17,588 nucleotides of DNA from Psilocybe azurescens (lineage: Eukaryota > Basidiomycota > Agaricomycetes > Agaricales > Agrocybaceae). The position numbers and the translations under genes are program-made. The notes under the pieces are model-generated. The model ran no database searches and had not been told where the DNA came from. It was given only the letters and a program-made list of their open reading frames with translations. Numbering within the stretch: the first letter of the stretch is position 1; every line of letters begins with the position of its first letter. Of this stretch, positions 1-7,757 are shown piece after piece. Location: contig JAJIRX010000050.1 of the NCBI GenBank assembly GCA_023853785.1, forward strand, positions 1 through 17,588, given 5' to 3'.

Positions 1-206
1 ACTATTGTCGGTTTTTTTATGTTTTTTTGGTCGAATCTGCATGCTTTGCCTGTTTTCGTTGCGTCTCGTTTGTTGATACTGTTATCTGCTAAACGCATAT
101 CTTGTTCCCGTGATTCACACCAATGAGCCTTTGATGAACGGTTTTCATTTAGATTAGCATGCAAGTCCCGTCCAAAAACGACTGACATCAAATTCCTCCT
201 ATTCTC
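1..206 (+). promoter_or_regulatory. 5' flank / promoter of the DHFR gene
   Basis: No gene is visible here. The stretch has T-rich tracts (two runs of seven T near 12-29) and a CCAAT pentamer at about 120-124, roughly 85 bp before the DHFR start. It runs straight into the DHFR start codon at 207. The promoter role is inferred from position and composition only. Confidence 0.4.
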
Positions 207-890
207 ATGTCTCGTTTCACCATCATCGTCGCAGCCACCAGGCTAACGGTATCGGCGCCAACTCGCGCCTCCCATGGAGACTTCCTAAAGAACTGAAATA
301 TTTCTCTGACGCCACCACCACCGCACCCGAAGGTCGACAAAATGTAGTCATCATGGGAAGGAAGAGTTGGGAGAGTATACCCAAGAAACACAGGCCGCTT
401 CCCAGGCGCTTAAATGTCATAGTTAGCAGAAATCAAGACTATGATCTGTTCGTTGTATTCCTAATGCTCTCAAAACCTCACGCTTGACACCCTCAACATT
501 TTTTCTCTGAGCAGGGGAACAACAGCAGGATCGGCTGTGCTCAAAGATAGTCTCGGGTCTGCAGTCTCACTTATAGATCCTTCAAACCCCGATGCCAAAA
601 ACTTGTACCGGGGATTCATCACAGGAGGGGCGACATTGTACGCGGAATCGCTGGCGCTCCCGCTCTCTCCAACGGAACCATGTGTTGACCGCGTCTTGAT
701 CACCCGCATCCTGTCCCCCGCGTTCGAAGACTGCGACGTATTCATGACCGACTTTGTGAAGGATGACCCGAAGTGGACACGATCACCACATGCTGATCTG
801 AAAGAATGGGTTGGGTTCGAGGTGCCCGAGGGAGAGCAGGAGGAGAATGGTGTCAAGTACGAGTTCCAGATGTGGGTGCGGGAGTTATAG
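207..890 (+). CDS. DFR1: Dihydrofolate reductase (one intron, one apparent frameshift)
   Basis: Reduces dihydrofolate to tetrahydrofolate with NADPH, feeding thymidylate, purine and methionine synthesis. Exons 207-447 and 515-890; the intron 448-514 is GT-AG, phase 2. The start ATG at 207 gives the expected N-terminus [11 protein letters not shown]. Family landmarks in order: [20 protein letters not shown] (substrate pocket with the conserved acid), [13 protein letters not shown] (NADPH site), [10 protein letters not shown], then a C-terminal region ending [10 protein letters not shown]. The first 12 codons are in a different frame from NGIGANS. One base is missing at about 240-244 (ACCAGGCTAACGG), where a Thr-Lys/Arg-Ala-Asn-Gly reading is expected. 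With that base restored the protein is about 205 aa, normal for a fungal monofunctional DHFR. No thymidylate synthase domain is fused. Identification is firm; the frameshift is probably sequence error. Confidence 0.93.
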
Positions 891-923
891 GTCGTATCAT
901 TAGAGGGTATAGCGCAATGATTG

Positions 924-937
924 AATAAATAAATAAA
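924..937 (+). terminator. Poly(A) signal of the DHFR gene
   Basis: Three overlapping AATAAA hexamers (AATAAATAAATAAA) lie 34 bp after the DHFR stop. This is a typical place for a cleavage/polyadenylation signal, here between two convergent genes. Confidence 0.6.
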
Positions 938-1010
938 TGTCATGATCAACGTTTTTCAGTCCTGGTCGGGTTTACATGCCGCTATAATAACTCCAGTCCA
1001 ATCGGCGAAG

Positions 1011-1333
1011 CTATCCTTGACGCTACAACCTCAAAAGTCAGCAACCCAGAGCCAGGGTAATCCCGAACAAGAAAACGGACGACGTACCTGTTTATGCTTG
1101 GGGTTCTTTGAGCACACAACATACACCCTTCCCTTTCGTCTAACGACATTGCATCCATCACACATGACCTTAACAGACGACCGAACTTTCATCCCTCGCG
1201 AGAGTGCTGGTATTTGGGACGCAAACGGTGTGACATGTTGATGGTGGTGGTGTGGCTGGTGTGTGGCCGGAAGCGAGGCCAGGCGAAGACGCGCGACCAG
1301 TGGGCGGCTGGATGAGAGCAGTGCGCGCAACAT
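1011..1333 (-). CDS. RTC6: Mitochondrial large-subunit ribosomal protein bL36m
   Basis: Zinc-binding protein of the mitochondrial 54S subunit. Exons on the minus strand are 1333-1088 and 1022-1011, with a 65-nt intron (donor gtacgt, acceptor ttgtag, phase 0). Residues 1-47 are Ser/Arg/Leu/His-rich with few acidic residues, as in a mitochondrial targeting peptide. The bacterial-like L36 core starts at Met48 ([14 protein letters not shown]). The zinc ligands are visible as Cys58, Cys61, Cys74 and His80. The last exon is only 12 nt and encodes RQG-stop, completing the universal L36 tail KHKQRQG. Total 85 aa, with no frame problem. Reading past the donor instead gives a spurious 18-residue tail. 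The symbol is that of the yeast orthologue. Confidence 0.92.
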
Positions 1334-1411
1334 TGAGTATGTTTAGAGACTGAGCAAAAGTTTTGCGGCCGTCGTGGTTCACCTATGTCTCGATGGAATA
1401 ACAGCGAATAG

Positions 1412-1417
1412 CACGTG
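1412..1417. promoter_or_regulatory. CACGTG E-box upstream of bL36m
   Basis: The palindrome CACGTG is the core site of fungal bHLH factors of the Cbf1 type. It is 79 bp upstream of the bL36m start and is matched by a second copy in front of MPC1. Function is inferred. Confidence 0.35.
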
Positions 1418-1560
1418 ATGTAGTGCACAATTAGAGACCTCGGTCCTAGTTCCGACTTCCTTCGTCCGCTCAGCCCTGTCAGCGAAGATTCAAACACGTT
1501 CGGCTACTGCAGGTTCAGTTTTATCTTTCTGTCCTTCTGAGGCTAGGCCATATTTACCAC

Positions 1561-1581
1561 CTATTCGCTATTCGCTATTCG
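1561..1581 (+). repeat. Three tandem copies of CTATTCG
   Basis: A perfect 7-bp unit repeated three times, 15 bp upstream of a TATAAA motif in the transporter promoter. It may be a factor-binding array or simple slippage. Confidence 0.6.
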
Positions 1582-1595
1582 GTGAAACCAGACCA

Positions 1596-1601
1596 TATAA
1601 A
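1596..1601 (+). promoter_or_regulatory. TATA box of the transporter gene
   Basis: TATAAA lies 31 bp before the predicted ATG at 1632, so the 5' UTR would be very short if it is used as a core TATA. Confidence 0.4.
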
Positions 1602-1631
1602 CCCAGCATAGACTGCATGATTCTCTCTTAA

Positions 1632-3195
1632 ATGCATACTAGATCCCCAGACGCACTTGCCATCCCGCACCTTGGCGGTCGGTGGGCTGTCATTTTATTC
1701 ATATTCACACTTTTTGCTTTCGTCATAGAGAGTCAGCTAACCCAAGTGAGCTATGCTTTTTCCTCTTCAACGACGTTAATTAATCGATGTATGTTTCGAT
1801 AGTACGTGCAAACAAACCTCGGCTATCGCCAGCCCTTCTTCATCTTGTGAGACGAAATTTGAAATACACTGCCGTATCATGTTAAACAGCTGATAATCCA
1901 TCGATTCTAGTTATCTCGTACATTCGTCATTCTCGATAATATTCCCTTTGCATCTTCTGTATCTTCGTGCTACCACCAATCACACTACTGTATCACTATT
2001 CAAAGGGCTTGGTCTTGCAATTGCGAACCACCTCGAACCTGGCCAGAAGTCCTCAGGCTCCAGATTCCCTCGCGCTAGATTCATCAGACTCGTGCTCTGT
2101 TTAACGTTGGGCAGTACTTTCCCTGCATTGCTTTGGTTTCTGGCTGTATCATTAGCATCGTAAGTACTCTCTCATGTTTACTACGCATAGACCGTGCTCA
2201 TTTGATTTTCAACTCTCAGCGTAAGCGACGTTACTGGTGAGTTGCTTCAAATTTCGAATCAACTCGTTATTCACTGAGCGCCCAACTATTCCAAGCTATA
2301 TGGAATACCAATGCTTTCTTTGCATATTTAATCACTGTGAAACTCTTCAACCTAAAATGGGAATATAGACGTCTTCTCGCAGTTCTGTTAGCGACCCTAG
2401 GGACTGTTGCAGTTGTTTATGGCGGCAGCACGGCATCAACAGAGAAAGAACCTGTCGCTGGGAACCTTGCCACCTCCGCCGACATATCTCTCAAGCCCAC
2501 TGCACCGCTGCTGGGCAATCTTCTCACTCTCATGGCATCCTTCGGATATGGGTTATATCAGGTGTTATATAAGATATACGCGGCCCTACCATCCGACCCC
2601 GAGGTCGCATCACATCTCGTATACGAGCAAATACCGGACGACGACGAGACAGTAAGCGCCAGCATCGACGTCGACTTAGAAGATGCCGTCTACCCCCTCC
2701 TTTCGGGTTTCATCCGAATCTCTTAACTTCGCTCATGGGTCTGTGCACTACCACGGTGTTGTGGATCCCAATCCCTTTCCTGCATTGGTCTGGTGCAGAG
2801 GTGTTCAGACTTCCACCTAATGCTACGACCGCCCTTACCATCTCGGGTATCACATTGTCCGGCGTGATCTTCAATGCAGGCTTCATGGTCAGTCTTTTAC
2901 CAGTTCGAAGCACATGAATGCCTTAGCTAAATCTGTATTTTTGAGATCTTACTGGGCGTGTGGGGTCCGATCATCGTTTCCGTCGGGAACTTATTGACTA
3001 TTGTTCTCGTCCTATTATCCGACGTGAGTGTCTACCAAAACTAACATCAACATTATCTCATTTTATTGTCATAAACTATAGATCATCTTCGGCTCTGGGA
3101 TGGAGATTATCACCTTTTGGAGTCTCATAGGCTCTGGGGTGATAGTGCTCGCATTCGCCGTTCTGGCTTACGAAACGTTTACGAAGAGACCATAA
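1632..3195 (+). CDS. SLC35F-like drug/metabolite transporter (EamA/DMT superfamily)
   Basis: Polytopic membrane protein related to the yeast YML018C/THI74 group; substrate not known. Exons 1632-1745, 1803-1846, 1911-2159, 2220-2236, 2296-2887, 2946-3023 and 3082-3195, all GT-AG and phase-consistent; exon 4 is only 17 nt. Spliced reading: a first membrane helix (WAVILFIFTLFAFVIESQLTQ region), the signature SSVSDVTAIWNTNAFFAYL across exons 3-5, then LLAVLLATLGTVAVVYGG. An acidic loop follows (EQIPDDDETVS to VDLEDAVYP), and then paired C-terminal helices (LLGVWGPIIVSVGNLLTIVL; FWSLIGSGVIVLAFAVLAY). One C appears to be missing in the run at 2693-2697; restoring it joins DAVYP to PPFGFHPNLLTSLMGL. 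The corrected length is about 402 aa, normal for this family, with roughly ten helices. It is probably on the vacuolar or another endomembrane, by homology. Confidence 0.88.
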
Positions 3196-4185
3196 ATTTA
3201 ATCTATCTTAAATTCTCGGAAGGACGCTTTTCGCATCACCTTCATTCATAATGATCATGCAACGACATATACCCAGGCCCTCTTCCTCCCACATACTTCT
3301 ATCTTATGATACGTCACGGTTAGATACGGGAAAGATAAATAGATTCTACTGTTTTGGGAAATGCAATAAATCTATACAGAAAACGATTACCTCACTCTTG
3401 CTGTTGTGTCTAGGGGTTATATGCTCCGATTCCAAAAATGCCAATATTTGTTGGATATAAATAGTTCTGAGATAACCATATTTGGATCATTCTGGACCTT
3501 GATGCAGATCTCGTTCATGAATCATCAGTTGAGAACGTTTCATGATTGGCCAGAAGCTTGGAATGACATAAGTGCTTGTATGTACTGAGCGACAAAAAAT
3601 AGAGAGTAAGAGAGAAAGAAGAATCGTAACACAGAAGAAAATTGACAGGAAATCATTAGATAGCATGAAAGAAAGGCAAACAGAGAAAATAAAATAAACC
3701 AGTCATCTCAAAAGACAGTACTACAGAAAAGATATACCCAATATGGAGTGCGAAAAGAATGAGGAAACAAATATGATTACAAAGTCCAGGTGAATTTTGC
3801 TGTGCCGGACTGGGCCGTGACGTGCGTGGTGCAGTTGAGTGATGCAAAAGGGCTGAAAGCAAAAGAGTGGTGGGGATGATGGGGGATGATGGGGTGATGG
3901 ATGCCGAAGATGTATAGGGAGTGTATTAATGATCTGGAGCAAAAAGGTACTTCATAGGTGGATATTCGTTTCTGTTGTGAGCCGATTGGTGATATAGGAT
4001 AAAGGATTCCAAGTGCTAGAATAGCCTCAGGAACGATGAGAGCCCAGGCCACGAGACCGGTGGGCAGTTATTACGAGTTATTCCTTCGGATCAACAAGAG
4101 CACACGCCAGCGTGTTGAGGGCAGGCGGACGAGGTGTCGTTACGCTCCACACAGCCTCGAAACGACGGCAAGCAACGAGACTGGC
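3196..4185. other. Intergenic region between convergent 3' ends
   Basis: About 1 kb separates the transporter stop from the phosphatase stop, and it must contain both 3' UTRs. AATAAA at 3365-3370 could serve the transporter. From about 3590 to 3720 the plus strand is strongly purine-rich (GA and A tracts). A G-rich imperfect repeat sits at 3872-3900. The short ORFs here show no recognisable protein, codon bias or splice pattern. Confidence 0.6.
3872..3900. repeat. Imperfect GGGGATGAT repeat
   Basis: Three near-copies of a 10-bp unit (TGGGGATGAT, GGGGGATGAT, GGGGTGATGG) lie in the presumed 3' flank of the phosphatase gene. It is short low-complexity sequence; no function is claimed. Confidence 0.6.
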
Positions 4186-5841
4186 TCAGGCAGTTGCCAT
4201 TACACTGTACTGTTGACTCAGTTGGTCTATCGCAACATCGAGGCTTCGAACCAAGGACTCACCTTTTCCGTTTGGCCTTGGTCATTTCCTTTCGCAATGC
4301 AGCACCGTCTAAAGGCTTAAGAAGCTCGAAAGCACAGAGCAAATCCTCAGAAACACTATTTTGTACTTAGCAGTGGCAGAGAACAAAGAACAAGAAGCAG
4401 CACACCTCATACAAGCACCGTAATTGTCAAATTCTGATGAGATGGAGTCAGACCTGGAAGCATTTGACAGGTATGACAGGAAAACTTACCACCGCAATAA
4501 TTCGGCGCACTGAACACCGTCACTAGCGTGCGGTCGTTCCAAAACTCGTAGCCATCTTCTACGACCATATGGGCACGGCATATAAGATCCATGTCGTACC
4601 GTACCAAGAACTCGTTGATGATAGCTTTGCCGAAACAATAACTAACGCCCCTTTCATTATCTTCCCAGTCTAATGCTGTATCTGAAGGATCCGACCAAAG
4701 CAGATCGTTGAGGAGTCCGTAATCAGGTACGTCAGTGGGGCGTTGAATGCGTTTAATGTCCTCCATTGAATGCAACGAAGGCGAAAGTCCTCCATGCACA
4801 CAGAAAATCTTGGATGCCACAATGGCAGCGATAGGGAGGCAATTGAAAACATCTATAAACGTCTTCCATGTTTTGATGTTACACCGCCGTTTGCATTCGT
4901 CGTAAAAGCCGTAAACTGCACGCCAATTAGAGCATATTTGATGAAGAAACACATGAACATACCTCGTGTGACATTCGCACACTCATGATTACCTCGAAGG
5001 AGGAAGAAGTTTTCGGGATACTTGATCTTGTAACATAGGAGGAGTAAGATAGTCTCGAGACTTTGTTTTCCGCGATCAACATAATCGCCCAAAAACAGAT
5101 AATTGGCAGCCGGAGGAAGCCACACATCTCGAACAAACGAATGAGGTCGGAGTATTGGCCGTGCACGTCACCGACAATTTTGACGGGAGGCGATAGTTCA
5201 ACCAATGTCGGTTGGCTGAGGAACACATCTCGCGCAGCAAGACATATTGCGGTTATTTCCGTATTCTTGAGGCAGAGCGACTTGCTAACTTTGCCTGTAT
5301 AGCCAACATCAAGTAGGCGCTGAATCATGTCATCGACATCGAATTGCTTCAACCTTTCCTTGGCGCCTCCGTTTCCCACAGATTCGCTTGTGGTAGCATT
5401 GCCATTGCTGTTCATTGAACTAGGGCTAAGAGGGTTGCCATTGGAAAGAATTGTTTGGGTAACAGGGATATCCAAAGGAAGAGACGCGGTCATTGGCGAT
5501 GGAAGTGGAGAGGGGAGAGAATCTGAGAGTTGAGCTGTTTCGATACTGGGGATAGTGGCCTGTGCGGGATATGGGGAACCATGGGCCCTAGAGCTATTTG
5601 CAGCTGAAGGGATTGTAGCTCCTGCGGGATCAGAAACATTGATAGAGGGATTTCCGTTCGGAAGTGAACTTGAATCGGAACCATGAGCCGTGGAGGGGGC
5701 TGTTGCGCGCGATATCGAACTCTGTGGTGTGTTGTCATCGTTGAGATCTTGCTGGACTTCATTTGCAGCGCCATCTGCGGGCGACTCTCTGCCTTTGTCT
5801 TTACTGGCCTTCTTGGACTTCTTTGAGGGCTGCTGGCCCAT
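4186..5841 (-). CDS. PPZ1: Ser/Thr protein phosphatase of the Ppz family (one apparent frameshift)
   Basis: PP1-like metallophosphatase; in yeast, Ppz enzymes act in cation homeostasis, cell integrity and cell-cycle control. Minus-strand exons: 5841-4963, 4915-4490, 4433-4406, 4355-4263, plus a last short exon not resolved with certainty. The choice ending KRKSVMATA-stop at 4186 is frame-compatible. The N-terminus [11 protein letters not shown] has an N-myristoylation glycine, followed by about 140 disordered Ser/Pro/Asn residues that distinguish Ppz from plain PP1. Catalytic motifs in order: GDVHGQ (about residue 225), [49 protein letters not shown], and the tail [20 protein letters not shown]. 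One base is missing at about 5115-5116 (CCTCC, expected CCCTCC), splitting MCGF from [16 protein letters not shown]. The corrected length is about 480 aa. The symbol follows the yeast family name. Confidence 0.9.
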
Positions 5842-6147
5842 GGATGCACCTGGCGGTTGTGGGGACTGAGGCCGCGATTTTGACAGTCGGGAAGTGAAAA
5901 CGGATAAAAGAGTAGGAGCCAGCTTTGAATTCTGAGGACGACGTTACAGGAGAAAGAGTTATGTAAATCGTCGTCTAGTTGGTTTAATGAGAACAAGCAA
6001 AGCTGCAGACTTGATCCCGCCCAATTCCACCAGCACAACTCCCATCATTGTTTGGTCCTTATTTGGTCTTCTCAATTTCATTAAATCATAGTGTATGGCA
6101 TAGCACAAAAAACATAGATTCCTAGAGTAATACAGCTACTGATACGT
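5842..6147. promoter_or_regulatory. Gap between the uS17 3' end and the Ppz start
   Basis: 306 bp between two genes on the minus strand. It should hold the 3' UTR of the uS17 gene and the promoter and 5' UTR of the phosphatase gene. An ORF overlapping 5490-6038 on this strand is a shadow of the Ppz N-terminal exon in another frame. No clear TATA or other motif is seen. Confidence 0.4.
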
Positions 6148-6887
6148 CTAGAACTTGCCGAAGGTCTTGGTAGCAGCCTTGCTCTTGGATACTCGGAGAA
6201 CGTTGAAACGAACGGTCTTCGACAGAGGTCGGCATTGTCCTAATATATGATCAGCATTTCATCTTCAGCATAATATGCTTGCTCCAACATACCAACAGTG
6301 ACAACATCACCGACATCCACACGGAAAGCGGGCGACAAGTGAGCGGCCAGGTTCTTGTGGCGCTTCTCATAACGGTCTGGAAACAAGCAGTCAGCACGGA
6401 TACCAAGTATATAGTTTCTGCGATGCGCACTGTATTTGGGAATGTAATGGAGGTAGTCGCGGCGGATGACGATGGTTCGGTTCATTTTGGTCGAGACAAC
6501 CTTTCCTGTAAGAATACGGCCGCGAATCGAGATGTCACCAGTGAAGGGACATTTCTTGTCTGATCAAGGGCACACTGAGTAAGGGATCAAATGATAGAAA
6601 CAAACGACGCACCAACGTAAGTGCCGTTGATCGCCTCCGAGGGGGTCTTGAATCCAAGACCGACATCCTTGTACCAGCGCTTCTCCCTGGTGGAGACCTT
6701 TTGCCAACTACGCCCAATATCAGATCCGCGTTCGAGCACTATCCCAGGTTACAAGACCCACCACGAGCTTTGGTGTTGAGGAAAATATCCTGCTTTTGGT
6801 ACGCCTTTTCGATCTGAATTCGAGAATTCGTTTAGCTACCCAGCGCTACGAGGACAAGCAACAGTTTCTTACTTGATGGTCAGCCAT
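6148..6887 (-). CDS. RPS11: 40S ribosomal protein uS17 (Rps11)
   Basis: Cytosolic small-subunit protein binding 18S rRNA. Six minus-strand exons: 6887-6873, 6813-6758, 6707-6613, 6559-6431, 6376-6293 and 6239-6148. The introns are 50-59 nt, all GT-AG. The first exon encodes only MADHQ. Conserved blocks: [77 protein letters not shown], and [16 protein letters not shown], ending TFGKF-stop. The splice at AAATACA/ACCGT restores PKYNRYEKRH. The total is 156 aa, the usual eukaryotic length. The exon 2 donor is ambiguous: gtcttg keeps frame ([16 protein letters not shown]), whereas the stronger gtgggt four bases earlier would need one extra A downstream. The gene diverges from DNA ligase I. Confidence 0.93.
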
Positions 6888-7757
6888 AATGTCGGTCTTG
6901 AGGGCGTTGAGGGCGGTGACTGCCTGGTGAACTTTTGGCGACTTGTTGATGGTTGTTTGGTCCAGACGGCACTACGGAAGCCACCGTTGAGTAACTGTAT
7001 AGCCAATTCGGAAAATGCCGGTGCTTCACCTTGAGAGCTCTGGCGCTTATTGAGTTAGAGACTTCTAAGACCTTCGACTCTCGAACAATATCGATTGGAA
7101 TCCACGCGCCTGCACATATGATTTACATATAATTGTCACTGTCAACAAACTGGAATACTAGACTACTTCAACAGGCTTGTCAGCAACATACTGCACTCAA
7201 ATACAATTCCCTCGCATTCCTCTTAGTTGACGAGCTGGGTAGTATGCTTGCGATGAAATGATCTTTCGGCACAATCGACGATGCTTGTATTTTCGCTAGC
7301 TCGCCGGACCTGCTGTTCTCGATCGATTTGTCTTGTACTTACTTACCCGAAAGGCAGTGAACAGGTGTGCACAATGAAATGGTTAAGAACGACAGCATGC
7401 AATCTTTTTCAGGCCAATTGTTGGACTCTGGTTGATGGTTGTGAATGTTCAGTGGAGTTCATTACCATGATCGCACTTTTGATTTCATACTTGAAAGTTG
7501 AGAGCCAACAAAAATGATGATCAAACAGCTTAACAGTGCTAATTAGCCTAATCTTATAAGTCTTCCTGAGAATTTAAGAGAGAACGCCGACGAATAGCTT
7601 TTATACCTTTTTATGCTCCACTTTACCGACTTTTAGTTGCTCCGGTCGCAATCCGGTCGTTATCGGCAAGCTCTGTAAATGAACAGCACGCGCGACGCGC
7701 TATTTACGCATGTTTGTATTACGCGTTTCGTTTCTGACACGAACATCGTTCAGACAA
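6888..7757. promoter_or_regulatory. Divergent promoter between uS17 and DNA ligase I
   Basis: 870 bp without a supported gene. Near the ligase side there is a cluster of ACGCG cores (7688-7692, 7695-7699 and ACGCGT at 7721-7726) and a direct repeat TCCGGTCG (7641-7648 and 7652-7659). The 78-codon ORF at 7281-7517 resembles nothing I know. The remainder shows no clear motif; the uS17 promoter must lie at its left end. Confidence 0.5.
7688..7726. promoter_or_regulatory. MCB-like ACGCG cluster upstream of DNA ligase I
   Basis: Two ACGCG cores (7688-7692 and 7695-7699) and one full MluI-type ACGCGT (7721-7726) lie within 70 bp of the ligase ATG at 7758. In yeasts MBF binds ACGCG(T) to drive G1/S genes, and budding-yeast CDC9 is one of them. 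Regulation here is inferred from motif and position. Confidence 0.5.

Larger units (their letters stand above)
1334..1631. promoter_or_regulatory. Divergent promoter between bL36m and the transporter
   Basis: This 298-bp stretch separates two divergently transcribed starts. A CACGTG palindrome (1412-1417) lies 79 bp upstream of the bL36m ATG. On the plus side there is a TATAAA at 1596-1601, 31 bp before the transporter ATG, preceded by three tandem copies of CTATTCG (1561-1581). No ORF here looks real. Confidence 0.5.

Noticed and set aside
2652..2680. A small intron explaining the transporter frame break
   Set aside because: The only candidate (gtaagc to cttag) is 28 nt, too short, and does not correct the frame; a missing C in the run at 2693-2697 does.
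3777..4052. 91-codon minus-strand ORF between the transporter and Ppz
   Set aside because: Lies in the likely Ppz 3' UTR, with His/Pro/Ile low-complexity translation from the GGGGATGAT repeat.
4205..4262. tRNA-like boxes: TGACTCAGTTGGT followed by TTCGAACC
   Set aside because: A-box and B-box similarity only. The bases around the T-loop do not pair into a 5-bp stem and no acceptor stem is found; the segment is the last Ppz intron.
7281..7517. 78-codon ORF in the uS17/ligase promoter
   Set aside because: Unrecognisable sequence and chance length in a 870-bp gap; the region is better explained as promoter.
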